Shown here piece by piece: positions 1 through 62,998 of a stretch of 64,000 nucleotides of DNA. This DNA comes from Conus ventricosus (lineage: Eukaryota; Mollusca; Gastropoda; Neogastropoda; Conidae): positions 52,959,257-53,023,256 of the forward strand of contig CM031600.1 of NCBI GenBank assembly GCA_018398815.1. The letters run 5' to 3'. Under the pieces are notes generated by a model. It was not told where the DNA came from. It was given only the letters and a program-made list of their open reading frames with translations, and did no database searches. Numbering within the stretch: position 1 is the first letter of the stretch; each line of letters opens with the position of its first letter. A program made the translations under genes and the position numbers.

Positions 1-1940
1 GGCCAGGAGGAAGGGTAAAGAATGATGAAGGACAGAGGTAAGGATAAAGGAGGGGGAGATACATATTAAAGCAGTGTTTGCAAAGGGAGCAGGTCAGAGT
101 GGGTTTCAAATGTCAGTTTTAGTGTTACAGCCCAGCCAGTCACACAGGACCTTTTCAGAGCTATGGCCATGAAAAAGCATTCGTCTGAGGAACATCAAAA
201 CAAACCAATATTCCGTTTCACTCTTCTTTTGCCCAGCCAAGCATACAGGGCTATGTCTGAACTAAAAAACATATAACCATCCACCGGTCTATACCACAGC
301 TGTATTATTCCCATCTACCATCCACCGGTCTATACCACAGCTGTATTATTCCCATCTTGAAGGCAGACAACACATGGCCATGTTGAGGGCATCAACTGTT
401 CTACTTGCCCTTGGTATGACCTGGGTGACAGTCCCGATGTTGACCCTTGTGATTGGCTGGGCATAAACAATATGACATGAATCCAGCCAGCAGTTTACAA
501 CAGAAAACCTTCCCTGTTACCAACTGTTATGAACTGGACAAAAGGTTCAATTGTAGGGGGAACAGAAGAATGCCAAGTGGGAGGGGGGATATGGGGAACA
601 CGTTCACTGGGGCAGTTCGGTTGTAAGTTTGAGGAGACCGACAGTCGTAGTCGGTGTCATGGGTGATCATGTCGCATACTGTAAGGAACTAGGACAACCT
701 TGAACAAAGGGGAAGCGGGGTGTGCGGGTACCAATACGAACAAGGAAAATATCCACAAAATCATCCATGCCTAGAACTATCAGCAAAATATTTGTTCCGT
801 ACTAAACAAAAATACAACCACCACACCACAGAATCATTCCTCCCCAACACATGCAGCATTATTACACAAAAAAAAATAGTAATAATAGACCTTAAGATAA
901 GAGATAATTGAAAGAAAACAGAAGTGAATACTGCTTAAACATGTTCTTATCCTCAAAAAAATGTACAGACACCGCTGCAGACAGTAATGACATGGATCTT
1001 AACATCTCCATCTAGGAGCACAAGGTGAAATACCTTATACTTTTTCACCTTGTTCCTGTAATCAGAATTAAAAAGAATGTGGGATAATAATTACAATTTT
1101 ATATCTGTACAATAACAGAAGAATCTATACCGAGACAATTGTTTTCACCCATTATGGCCATGGTTTATTCAAAGGACAGCTACGTTTTATATCCACACAA
1201 TAACAGGTAAAGGTCATACTGAGACACTATTTCTTTACACATGATAATGGCATTACCTTATTCAAAAGATAGCTGTGCTCCTCATTTTGTCAGTGCTGTG
1301 ACCAGATGCACCATTCGGATGCACACCATCAGCCGAGTCATTGTTGGTGTTTAATTCACTTGGGTCTTTAATTCACTTGCGAGGGTGCAACTGCAAATTG
1401 AGAAACCTTTCTAGCTGAAGTGCACTGCTGACCCGTTTACCATGAATGATTGCTATTGGTGTACTTTTCAACAAAAATGAATGCATTTTCTACATAGATT
1501 ATGTACAAATCTTCCAATTTTTTTTTCACTGTAAAAATTGAAAGGGAGGAGGAGGGAGCTGCTTCATTCAACATTTGTCCCCATTTTGTTGCGTTTTTTT
1601 TTTAGAGTAAACCCGAGCAATACTTCTGGCATTTTTGACAGCTGATACCTTAAAAGAACCTGAAGCTCTGCGGCTTTTTTTTTGTTTTTAAAACAGAAAG
1701 TACAACCCTTGGACCAAAGTGGAAACTCCACAGCATCATTCCACCTAGTTAAACTGTCCTCACCCTCAATAATCATCATGTCTCAAAGACACTAGCCCTT
1801 TATGTCCTGCTCATGTGACAGTACCTTTACCTCCCCGCCCCTTTTCAGAAGTTTAAACAGTCACAATTCCCAAAAATGCTTAACTGAGGGCATGAAAAAC
1901 CCTTCATTTTATTTGATGTGTGAATGACAAGTTGAACCTG
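1..1940. other. AT-rich non-coding stretch
   Basis: No protein or RNA gene is supported. The stretch has short motifs at 131-170 and 232-265 resembling the LINE 3' tail seen at 4.2, 14.8 and 19.95 kb (cccagcc, spacer, cagggct). It lies beyond the last UCKL1 exon found and may be flank or 3' UTR. Confidence 0.5.
276..357. repeat. 41-bp tandem duplication
   Basis: Two nearly identical head-to-tail copies of a 41-bp unit that contains ccaccggtctataccacag. Confidence 0.9.
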
Positions 1941-1944
1941 CAGA

Positions 1945-2345
1945 GCTTAATCTAGGATTTTTCAAAAAGGGGGGCAGTCCCCCACTCATATCAAAAAAGG
2001 GGGGCACTCCCCCCCCCCCCCCCCCCTCCCCAAGGGCTTCTTCAGCCAATCATCTTAAAACCAGTGTTCCCTTACACTGGCACTCTTTTCGGGCTGCTTC
2101 TCCGAGCTTTTGGATGTAGTCGCGGTTTCTTCATGATCTTCTCCACCCTCGCATGGCACAGAATCTTTTTTTTCACTTTTCTTCCACGAAAGTCGAAGTC
2201 AAATAGGGTGGGTGCACGCTTCATTTTGGAAAATATCCAATATGGCGTCTTAAACTCTCGCAACTTCTCGTCGGTGATCGAGGAGGAGGAGATGAACACC
2301 GCCGATTGGTTGATTTACACTAACAGCCAATGAAATACCAAGAAA
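1945..2345 (-). mobile_element. DNA-transposon remnant with a transposase-like N-terminus
   Basis: On the minus strand an ATG near 2223 opens MKRAPTLFDFDFRGRK; after a probable shift in an A run the frame continues KDSVPCEGGEDHEETATTSK, a hydrophilic stretch. A LFDF-type start followed by a charged linker is common in hAT or ZBED-like proteins. G-rich/C-rich inverted stretches at 1968-2030 resemble the end of the hAT derivative at 29.3 kb. The call is weak. Confidence 0.3.
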
Positions 2346-4225
2346 TCGTTCGCTCCTGCTCAGTTCTAGTTTCAGTTTTTCAAGCAGACGACAAACGAGC
2401 GCCCGCAACGATCAGTGAACAGGGCGGGCAGTCCTGCAACTGTGCGGGAGTCTGCCCGCGTTAAGACTCGATAATTGCGGGAAGGAACAGATTTTCAGGG
2501 GATTGTACAAATCCCGCGCTCTAGAGAAAGCTCTGAACCTGTGCTTCAAAATCTGTGACAAATGGTGCAAATGGGTTATACAGTCCAAGAAGCTGGTCAC
2601 ACAAATGGGGGCGGGGGGATCCCAATAACCAAATAAAGTACCAGGGGAAAGCCAAACCTGTGGTCAATTTTGTTTCCCAGTATTTCATTTCAACTGATAC
2701 AATGACAGAAGACATGAACCCTGGCCAGGTTTTGTTTTTTACAGGTCATGCTCACAGTATGATCTGTTTACATCAAAGTTAACCGATTTAAATATTAATA
2801 GAGCGCAGCAAATTGGCAAAAATCTAAGTCACCTATGACAGATCAAACATGCCTAAAGTGGGGACTTAAAAAAAAAAAGTTTTTACACAACACAACCAGT
2901 AAAATAAAGAAAGGGACTTGATTGTTCAGACGTACATCATTACATAACCAGTAAAATGAAGAATGGAAATTGATTGTTCAGAAGTACATTCATGTCACCA
3001 TTAATGCCCCTATCAAAAACAAAAGCATAATGCCATTTTGCACTCATATCCGAACAGGCTTCAACACACAACTGAAAAACAATCGATTTGTACATTTCAT
3101 CCCTACACACACTGCACATTACATTTTTTTTTTTTTTTGAAGTGCAGAAATGTTACCTATCATTTTCTTTAACCATGAAAATGGTCATATAACACTTCCA
3201 AAGTTACAAGCATACTTTGCACAGCTTCGCACCACCAGTGGCATGGTCTTCACTATGTCTTCGTAAAGTACCAACACCCTGGCTGCAGTCAGATTGTGAT
3301 GTTTGAATACTTTAGGCCAAAAACTCTGATTAGGTCTGTCACAGTCATGGATATATCCATGTATTTCATCTACTGCTCTCCATTAAGCTTATGATTCATC
3401 TCCACATTGAAAGGAATTTCTTGACAGCAAATCTTTTGATCGACACTTCAAAATGTTTGTGATTATACATTAAATGAAAAACAGGAATCTTTGCATATAC
3501 AGGACGCTATCATTATAATTGACAAGGATTTAGACCAATCCAGTGTCAACAACACTCCCTATCTGCATTTAAAAAAATTTAAAACTAGGAGAAATGAATA
3601 AAAAGTTTACAAAAACATATGAAACTTGGACAACTGATGATGATGAGAAATGCGGTTCAAAGTCTCAATGTCCCATGTTTTATATCCACACACGCAATAT
3701 ATGTTCAATGCCATCTCATGTATTTAAGAATAGGGTATGCACAACAAATCAAAACAAGGAATGGTATGTTATGAAATACTGGATAACTGTGTGGGAAAAT
3801 GGAGATCTCTCATCCTTTCAATTGGCTGAAAAACATGGAAAGTCTAATTTTCTTGAATCTGCAGACCCATCATCCATTCTTTACCGATAAAAATGTCTAT
3901 AATGATCAGGGAAAAGTGAACACACTTCTCAAAGGTTCACAAATAACATCACTATGGTAATCCCTGCAAAGCCATCAGTAGTCTGGATTTTCAAGCATAC
4001 AGTTTGAAAGGATCCCTTTCTTTATACTGTAAATGAAACTGTTCTAACAATCCACTATAACGAACAAAGTTAATTTATTCAAAATCATTCAGTTTTTCTA
4101 AATATGAGGGGGGGTGGGGGGGGAGGGGGGGTGACGAGGAGAGGTTGAGAGGAATGGGTCTTTTTTTTTTTCTCTAAATATGGAATATGGAGAGAGTATA
4201 AAGAGGAGGGACTGTGAGGGATGGG
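2346..4225. other. non-coding stretch with a local duplication
   Basis: There is an imperfect duplication at about 2895-2990 (two copies containing aaccagtaaaat and attgttcag). A 98-codon open frame at 3594-3890 has no recognisable motif and AT-rich composition, so I do not call it a gene. G-rich tract at 4107-4135. Confidence 0.5.
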
Positions 4226-4310
4226 GTAGATAAGATAAGGTTGCTTATAGCCCAGCCGACCGCAAAGGGCCACATCAGGGCTGTCGCCACGTTAAAATCA
4301 ACTCACCAGT
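4226..4310 (-). mobile_element. LINE 3' tail fragment
   Basis: This shares a block (gcttatagcccagccgaccg, then agggcc, cagggctgtc, cacgttaaaatcaactcacc) with 14805-14885, the 3' end of the minus-strand LINE. A (TTATC)-type simple tail is at the low-coordinate end. It is a severely 5'-truncated copy. Confidence 0.7.
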
Positions 4311-7300
4311 CGAGGGATGGGTGGGGTAGTGAAACTGTAGTCAATGCTAATAAAGAATGATGGAGATGCATTGTAAAAAGAGATTGTTGTCCGTGCATGA
4401 GGTCAGGCACAGCCAGTGGCTGCAATGCAATGTCAGCAGGGATGCAAGGCAACAGTTCATAAGAAATAACAATACTGTAATTTCATTTTCAAGACTTCCA
4501 GTACTTTAGTTTGCAGGGTGGACCTCTCGGTTTTTCAGAAATAATGCTTCTGGGATAGTGGGGTGCACACCGACACCACTGACTCAATACCAAGTCTCTA
4601 GTCCCCCCCAATCTTTTTGCTTACTGCCTCTGGTGGCTACCAGAGTCAATGCTGTTCCCAGATAAGGAAAACTGCCTTTCAACAGTTGATTATATCACTG
4701 CTTTGCTTTGCTTTCGCATTTTAAAAACAGCCTGAACTTGAGCTTGAGCAGGATCATGGTTGATCATCTATGGCATAGGAAAGTGCATGTGAGGGCCATG
4801 TTTTTGTCCAAATTAGTGACGGTCAAAAGGCACAAAAGACCATTTCTAAGTAAAACAACTGACAATTAATATTCAAATGTTGATTACTCCCTTCTTCATT
4901 TTACCATGTATACAAACAAAATTAATGTGTGTGCCTTTGTGTGAATGCGTGTGTACAAAAATGTGAATGTGTATAAATTCTTACCTAAAGGCATAAGATA
5001 ATATGAACACAAGGTTTCTGTACTTTAGTCCTGTTCTCAAGTGAAACCTTTTCAATATGATAAAATATTTAAAGTATTACCTTGGACCCAGTTTCACAAA
5101 AAACTTACATACTAGACAACAGTGAAAAAATCATTCCAGTTTTTCCTCCTAAGACCAACTGAGATAAAATATGCGAGTCCCATTTTATGGTCAGTATTCC
5201 ATACTTGTACAATATTTGTGCTTGTCATGATTAAGGGCCAACATGTAATAGTATCATTTTTTGGAAAATGCTGAACTTAAACTTTAACAATAATCTGAAA
5301 TCATGATCACAACTTTGTTCCCATTCTTTACAAAGAAATAGCAGCTGCTATGAAGTTAGCGGTTTCCTTTTGCAACTTTTTTCTTACCACAACCAAATGC
5401 AAGCCATCCTCTTGGATTCAATCTGCACTTTCCTCTTCAACGCCAGCAGCACTGCCACAGACACAAACAGATCTACACAGGTATCACCAGTGTGTCTTCT
5501 AGCCTAGCATTACCTCCATGCTGCCTGCCTTCAGGAATCTTCCAAAAACGCTCTGAATTCATAGTCTAGGAACACTCATAGGCACCATTAGTGGGGAAAA
5601 AAAAGTAGCCCGTCTTGCTCTGTTGTCCAATAATGTCAATCCAGATCTCATTTTGTAAATCTAATCGTAAAATTGTAAAACGGCAAAAATATTAAATTAT
5701 ATCAAAGTGTTCATCTGTGTGCACTTTTACCCATTTCATAAACAGGTTGAATCTGGATAATACAGTAATTGTGCAGATCATCAGTTCAAAAGAAATTACC
5801 AGAGAGCATTTGACTTGTCTGTCTACCTGCAATAACCGATCAATTTAGCCAGAGACGAAATGTTTCAACAGCAGAGATTCAATGGCAAATAAGCCAGGCT
5901 CAATACTGCAAATCACAATCACACAAGGTGAAATAATGCATTAAGTAATTGTTTCTGGGTGTAAGAAAATCCAAGCATTCCCGTCTTCCTTCCAAGAAAA
6001 AAGTGATTCATGCCTTCTTTACACAATCTTAATTACAGTATCCATTTCTCTCATTCAACAACAATCATGTGGAAACCAAAACGTCCCTCTCACCACCTAT
6101 CCTCAACTTCCAACATTAACCTTTTCACCACCAACCTACTGGACAAGAATATCCTATTAGTGCGTAAAGTAAACAGTGTGGCTGTGATTTATGCCTCATT
6201 GGTCCATTCAGTTCAAAATGCTTGGTGCCCATTTCAAAGCCTGTGATTTGTGTCAGATCATTACTTGCAAGGCATCAAGTTTATTTCTATTCAATGTGCT
6301 GTGGTATATTTTCATTTTCTGTTGGTGCACTGTATGTCTGATTACATACAAAATGTCAGCAAAGTGAAAGATGAGGAGAAAAAAAAATAGTGGAAGTTTA
6401 AATGGCAGTGAACTAAATGTTCAGTTGAGTTGAAGTCACGCCTGGCAGTGAGAGAGTTTTGAGTTGCTGATGTGCACCCTGCTGGAAGATCCACAACACA
6501 AGAGGTAAGTATGGTATCTTGCTCCTCAAAAGACAAGTTTTTGTGCAACTAAGCACAGAATGCAGCACTCGTTATTTTCAATTTTCAGTTGGTTGCAGCT
6601 GCCGTTGTTTGGAAGAAAAAAAAAAGTACAGCATCTCCTGAGATCAGAGTTTGGTCATTCATGAAACTGAAAAGCGAGGCAAGGCAGAAAGAAAAAAAAT
6701 CAATCAAAAACAAAAAGAAACTGGTCTGGTAGTTGGAACATCATGGCTGGCTATGCCACACTCTCTGTGAAGTCTGTGCCAAAGAATCGGTCCCCAAAAT
6801 TACCTGCATCAAACAACACAACCAAAATTACCTGCATCAAAACAACACACGACCAAAATTACCTGCATCAAACGACACACAATCACAATTACACGCATCA
6901 AACAACACAACCACAATTCAACTAGCAGTTTCAGATCTTGCACTTTTCAACATACATGAACAAAACATGGTGGAGACACAAATATTCCCATCACTGTGCA
7001 ACTGTTGTTCGTAGGGGCCTGTAAGTTGGAACAGTGACTGAGTAACACCACTGCAATGACTCATCCTCTTAGCAGTTTCTCTGCTAATGACTGTTGTCAT
7101 GGAAAAATAATGATAAAGCATACAATGTAGATTTGCAGATATGTAATGATTTTTGGTCTTACACTTGCTACATCTGACTAACCAGGCAATTATGTCCCTT
7201 GTAGCTGTGGATCGGCCTCTGTAGCAAAAACTGTTGTGCCATAGTCATTCCCCCCCCACCCCCCCCCCCAAAAAAAAAACTATGACCAGTGTGTTTTTAA

Positions 7301-8475
7301 CTGACAATGACAGTTGTCTGTGGATTGTCATACAATTGCAGCTGAATTCATGTGCATAAACATCACTGAAAATGTTTCAATTACTTATTTGAAGTTTTAG
7401 TAAAATCATGAATTCAAATTTAATGATTAGAATAACTGTCGCTTGAATCATTCTTCATAGCAGTTTTCTATCTGACACTCCATAAGTCCACAACAGGTCA
7501 TCTGTACCCAATTATAATTTGAAATGCTGAAGCTGGCCAAGCCAGTTTATAAAATGTCATGAGTGACTGTTCACTTTGATACAAGCACATCAAATTAAGT
7601 TAATTTTCTCATCATATTAAACGATTTACAGCTTTAAATCCCTGAAGGAATGTCAGAACTAGCATTTGCCATTATACTGAGCAACAATGAAAAATTCTGG
7701 TCAAAACAGACCAAAAACATCAAACAAACAACAAACTGACGACTTTGCTACCATTTATCATTCTTTCCGTCAGTGGCCACAGAAGAGCTCTTGCATCCTG
7801 TTCTTGTCTTTGGAATATGATCATCTGCTATGCATCATTTTAATCCTCTTGTATTCAGATTCTCTGAGGCCAAATTCCCCCTAGTTTTAAGATTTGTTAT
7901 GTGAATTTAGCCTTGAAATGGGTATGTATGGTTCATGCTTCACCACATTGACAACCAAGAATAAACCTCTAGAGCTACTTGCGATGGCGACAATTCTAAT
8001 ACAGCACACCAACATGCAGTTATCCCATGCACATGCATGTTGTGTTGTAAAATGAAAGCTGCGGCCTAAGTGAGATGATCTGTCTTCTGTCTGCCTGTTC
8101 AGTCCCCACAGGTAATCCACAGAATGTCACACACAACTAGTGTCAATTGTCACCACTGAACAGTTACTGTAGATTCAAGCACAGTTCCTCATTGTTTTTC
8201 TGTCACTGTTCTAAGCACCTTATACATGTCCATATGTATTTACACACTGTATAGCTGTGCAGTGAGGAAATTGAGTAGAGTGTCACTGCCAAGTGTCATC
8301 AAAGCACTGTCACCATAAACTACAGGTAAGCATATATACACGTACACACAAACACAGACTAGCAAACTGCCCTACTGTTGAGCCACTTTCTGCGCATTGT
8401 AGTCATGGAAACAGTCATTCTTATGAAAGCATAAAGGCACCTGGCAGAAAGAAACACATATGACGTTTCTACGCG
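4311..8475. other. AT-rich non-coding stretch
   Basis: No coding exon is recognised on either strand. It is the most likely place for the missing last UCKL1 exon and 3' UTR, but no NFGDRYFGT-like frame could be found by eye. Confidence 0.45.
6797..6919. repeat. minisatellite, about 33-bp unit, four copies
   Basis: The unit is built on aaaattacctgcatcaaac followed by acacaacc-like sequence. Four degenerate copies run head to tail. Confidence 0.85.
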
Positions 8476-8478
8476 TCG

Positions 8479-9236
8479 TCCCTTAGTTGTCATACGGAAT
8501 AATCAGTACAGAGACATAGCCCTAAATTTCGTCAGGTGTTATGAACCATAGGGAGTCAGGTGTGCCCTTAGCTGCTTGTTTTTGTTGAGCGTATCTGTTA
8601 GTTTCTTCTGCTACTAGTTGAAAAAATTGCGAGAGGTAGAAAAAAGAAATTATCTAGTGCAGTGGCAGTGTTCAGCAGTGAGTGCGCAGGGCCTGTCGGC
8701 TGTTGGAATGCGGCCATGTTGGCAGGATGTGTAGCCAGTCGCCATTGTTTTGCAGAACGGCGAGTAGCACGTTGTTCTCAGGATCGCTTTCACCATTTTC
8801 CTCTCCTTCATTGGTGCCGATTTCAACATCACTCTCTTCTCCTAACTCTCCATTTTCATACTTCTCTAATTCTTGCATAATTTGATCCCACTCCTCTGCT
8901 GAATACTCAGGAATATTATCAAACTCGCTGTTGTTAGCAGACGACGTCATCGTGAAAATCGGTCAGTCTCATGCACAACTCTTCGCTTGCAGTTTCTCCT
9001 CCTTCTTAGTGAATGGAAGTGGTGCCAGCATCCAAAAATAGTGCTGCCACATTACTGGGCTATAGTGGGAAATCCCCAACAACTTTTAGTGGCTCTCCGA
9101 GTATTTTCATGGAGTCAGCACATGATGGAAAAGTACAGTACACATGCGGCGGGCAGCTCCGTCTGCGGCCGTTACGAAATCTAGCGCGCTGTCTCAGCGC
9201 TCCCGTCTGCGCCCGTTATGAATACAAGAGGGTTAA
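8479..9236 (-). mobile_element. possible piggyBac-like deletion derivative
   Basis: The right end on the minus strand is TTAA followed by CCCTCTTGTATTCATAACGG. A weakly similar inverted end, CCCTTAGTTGTCATACGG, occurs at 8479-8496, but it lacks an adjoining TTAA. Between them a minus-strand frame from 8950 begins MTSSANNSEFDNIPEYSAEE and continues acidic, like the N-termini of piggyBac-type transposases. No catalytic domain is present. Alternatively it is an unrelated short ORF. Confidence 0.35.
8672..8950 (-). pseudogene. acidic transposase-like N-terminal fragment
   Basis: The frame contains WDQIMQELEKYENGEL and EESDVEIGTNEGEENGESDP. Composition is strongly acidic for the first 60 residues, then turns into unrelated sequence. 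Not recognised beyond a resemblance in style to piggyBac transposase N-termini. Confidence 0.35.
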
Positions 9237-9239
9237 GTG

Positions 9240-9946
9240 GAACATGAGCACGGCTCTGAGCAGCATTATGATGTCAGGAGTTAAAACATGCCAATTGAGA
9301 GCAGTTACATGTAGCAAAAGTAACCACAATTCACAAATTGCTTAAACATAAGCAAAAGTTTCGAAAACATTATTTCAGCTCGTGTTCAGAGTGACCATGG
9401 AGACAATGAAAGGTTATTCATTTAACACACCTGTGGACAACTTAGCAACTCCAACCCTGTCGAATCAATACCAATGATTCAGAATACTCTGTATACGTAC
9501 TCATGTCAAACTTTGGTACCAAGACTAACATACACCAAGAACAGGATAGTTGGTGTCAAGGTGACATTCTAGATTTTTCATAATAAGTGACCACCATAGT
9601 CGGTTATGACCATAAATTACAGAAAAACATACACAACAAATTACATCCATTATTAGATTTCAATATAAAATTTGGTGTAATTTAGGCTTGCAGTATTTGC
9701 TTGTCGTGTTTTTTAAGCACATAAGTTTCAATTCATGCTTGTTTAGCACTCTAAGAGATCGATCTGGTGGTTTTGCAAGAATGTTACTTAAAACTACATT
9801 GGAGCTAAACTGGATTTGTTTCGCTAAGTTCTTGATTCTTCCCACACTTCATCTCCCCATTCCCTCTCCTCCACCCTTCCGTTCCCTTTTTGGAAATATG
9901 TTACAAGAGATATGTACAACTAAGGAAAAAAAAAAAGAGCTCTCAC
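9240..9946. other. non-coding stretch below UCKL1 exon 12
   Basis: AT-rich, no exon recognised. It is part of the last UCKL1 intron. Confidence 0.5.
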
Positions 9947-43896
<33,950 letters not shown>

Positions 43897-44438
43897 TTTC
43901 TCCCTTGATGAACCTTTATTTTGCATGCAGACGACTCTGCACTGAAAATGGTGTAAAAATAAATAAAGCCAAAAGAGATTTCAACTAACAAAAATTATCA
44001 GCTGAAAAACATTCAAATATCTATTTCTTTAATATTTATGGTACAGATGATTAAATACTTTAAAAAAAAATATAATTCATAAAATGTCGCACTCAATGCT
44101 TTTCTCCAATTTTGATTGGGCAAGAGCAATCAGCAGACGAACCATGAGGCGATTCGATTGCAGATTAGAGATTATGAATGGCCCTTGATTGTTTCCATGT
44201 AGGCCCCTACATTCACACACAAAGTGTGATCTAGGATCATTACCTAAATGGGAAAACATTAATTCGGTGTTTTTAACACTTGTCACACTGAAAATCAGGT
44301 CGACTAGGTTCAACAGTGCTAGAAATCGAAGTGGAAAGAAAACGAAACCAGTGACACGAAGACCCTATTACTCAGCTTCACAAATCTTGTATCACTTTTC
44401 GTGGTTCCTTTTCAGTTTAAAAGAAGAAGAAGAAGAAT
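43897..44438. promoter_or_regulatory. putative shared bidirectional promoter of UCKL1 and SQLE
   Basis: The UCKL1 start (minus strand) and the SQLE start (plus strand) are separated by this 542-bp stretch, which contains both 5' UTRs. A CCAAT box at 44106-44110 and an inverted ATTGG at 44115-44119 are visible, with another CAAT just after. No TATA box is obvious, and no clear sterol-response element was recognised by eye. The shared role is inferred from the divergent layout. Confidence 0.45.
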
Positions 44439-60755
<16,317 letters not shown>

Positions 60756-61080
60756 TTGTTTTTTGATGGGTTTTTTTTTTTTTTTTTTTGGGGGGGGGGG
60801 GGGGGGGGGAGGGTAGGGTGGGGTTGTTTTTGTTGTTGATGTTGTTGTTGTTTTTGTTAAAGATCTGTGATCAGTTGGCTATGGGTTGCTAGTGAATTCC
60901 TTTAATCATATTTCACATCTGATAATTGCCATGCGGACGGTTTACTGAAAACTGATTTGGTCTTATGTGTATCTACTGTGGCCGAGAAGGGTGACAAAGG
61001 AACTGTTGTTTTTTTAAGCACCATTATATGTGGTCAGGAAGGGGTGAGGAAAAAAAAAAGGGGGGGGGGGGGGGGCTTGT

Positions 61081-61468
61081 TTTTGATACTCTGGTTTTAT
61101 TCAAATCTATATGTGGACAAGAAGGGATGAAAAAGGAGCTATTCTTTTTTCCTCCAGAAGGTTCTTAAAAAGAGTTGTATTTTTATAATCTGTTTTTAGT
61201 TTGGATTGTGTTTGTCTTTTCTTGCAAATGTACGTTTGCGTGTTTATAATTTTTCTTTAAAGATTGCATCTAAGTTTTTGATACTCTGGTTTTATTCAAA
61301 TCTATACGTGGAAAAGAAGAATGAGAAAGGAACTGTTCTTTTTTTTCTCCCAGAAGATTTTATAAAAAATTATATTTTCATAGTCTGTTTAGTTTGGTTT
61401 GTGTTTTTCTTTTCTTGCAAATATACGTGTGCGTGTCCATGATTTTTCTTTTAAAGATTGCATCTATG
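61081..61468. repeat. tandem duplication of about 194 bp
   Basis: Two copies share ttgatactctggttttattc, tttcttgcaaat and aaagattgcatcta. A partial third copy may precede them. Confidence 0.88.
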
Positions 61469-61859
61469 TGTATTAGTTATTTCAACTCAATCATGTGAAG
61501 TAAGACTGTTTGCATGTATGCTGTTGAATTTGTATGAACTGGGATAAATTAGTGGGATCTTTTATGCGTTGGTTTGATTATCTTTGCTGCTTTTGTTTTT
61601 GCCTGTCTGGGATTTTATTTTTATTTCATTTGTTTGCTTTCTATGATTAGATGACTTATTCCAACAGATGTGCCAAATTTTTGCCTTAGTTCTTGTTGGG
61701 GATGATTGGTAATTGATAACGGTCTTGTTTCAACAAAAAAGGTAAAATCGGAGGCTTATGATTTGTATTGTTGCGATCTTCTAATCTTTTGGTTAGAGAC
61801 GTTGCCAAAAAAACACCCCTCAGGTTACGATTACGTGAAGTAGTTTACATTATTGTATA

Positions 61860-61865
61860 AATAAA
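61860..61865 (+). promoter_or_regulatory. possible polyadenylation signal
   Basis: A plain AATAAA lies 1.1 kb past the SQLE stop codon. It could serve SQLE, but no transcript evidence is visible. Confidence 0.25.
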
Positions 61866-61992
61866 GGACATAGAGTGTTTTCATCTGTAAAGACATGCTT
61901 AAACCTGGGTGGGTGGCTGACAGGCCGTCTGTCTGTCTGTCTGTCTGTCTGCCCGCCTGTCTTTCTTACACACACACATACACACACAGACC

Positions 61993-61996
<4 letters not shown>

Positions 61997-62049
<53 letters not shown>
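61997..62049. repeat. (TC)n microsatellite
   Basis: About 26 TC units after a CA stretch. Confidence 0.95.
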
Positions 62050-62052
<3 letters not shown>

Positions 62053-62932
62053 GCTCCTTTCCCCCTTATTTCCCATTCTTCCCGCTCTCTTTGTTGCCAT
62101 TGTTCCTTCCTTTCCTCACTTCTCAATCTTTCCGCTCTCTTTGTTAACCATTTTCATTTTATTGTTTCTTCTTTCATAACCATTTGATAATTCAAAGTAT
62201 AGAATAAGGATAGCGATAGACAAACATGTATTATCCGTCTGAAATGATTTAAAGCGTACTTCTAACCAGCGCATGCTTTGTCAGTTTTATGAACACGTGC
62301 GCGGTGTGAAAAACAACAACTGCTTAAATCATTCCAGAATTCTTAATAAAGCATTGTAGATAATGGGGATAAAGCTATGGAACTGTAGAAGTCATAAACT
62401 TTTGGCTGTTAGAAACTTTTTTGAGGTACTTCAGGATGACATCCAATAGGATTTTTCTTAAAACAGAAAATGCTTGCATATGTGTTTTATGTGGATAGGT
62501 CTGGTTTGGAGAAAATTCTCTTCATGTGATTACAGAGTTCTTCCTAAGGCTTTTTGACGCTGGGGAAAAAGCTACGAAAATGCCTTCTTCGGTCGTTCAT
62601 TGTCTTTTAATACAAAAGAAATTGATCAGGTTTATTTCCGTGACTGATCTTGATATAGCTGCGATGTCTTGTCATCGTAGTAACCCATTTTATTTTGAAA
62701 TGGGTGTGGATTGCATAGGCATTGACATAAACGTTACAACCGCATCTGTAAGAGGTTGGTTTTGTGATGAGCATGTCTGATTCAAACTCAATTCACAAGT
62801 GAAACTGAAGAAAAATTACTCTTTCCTCAATAAAATCATACTGTGACGTATTGTTCAGCTGGCTGAAAGGTGTTTTTGTTTCAATACACATGATATCTGG
62901 TCAGGATATGCGCGTAAAAAAGGAGAGCTTCT

Positions 62933-62934
<2 letters not shown>

Positions 62935-62987
<53 letters not shown>

Positions 62988-62988
62988 A
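62935..62988. repeat. (TC)n microsatellite
   Basis: TC run with two interruptions, just before the last LINE fragment. Confidence 0.95.
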
Positions 62989-62998
62989 TTAGCTAAGT

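Larger units (their letters stand above)
60756..62998. other. SQLE 3' region and downstream flank
   Basis: Contains T and G tracts (60773-60809, 61062-61075), a 194-bp tandem duplication and TC microsatellites. No further gene is recognised. Confidence 0.5.

Noticed and set aside
3594..3890. 98-codon open frame
   Set aside because: No motif, no neighbours, AT-rich composition and no splice support; not distinguishable from chance.
5385..5445. Minus-strand frame ending VEEESAD and a stop, checked as the UCKL1 C-terminus
   Set aside because: It has a possible acceptor and an acidic end, but no NFGDRYFGT block precedes it.
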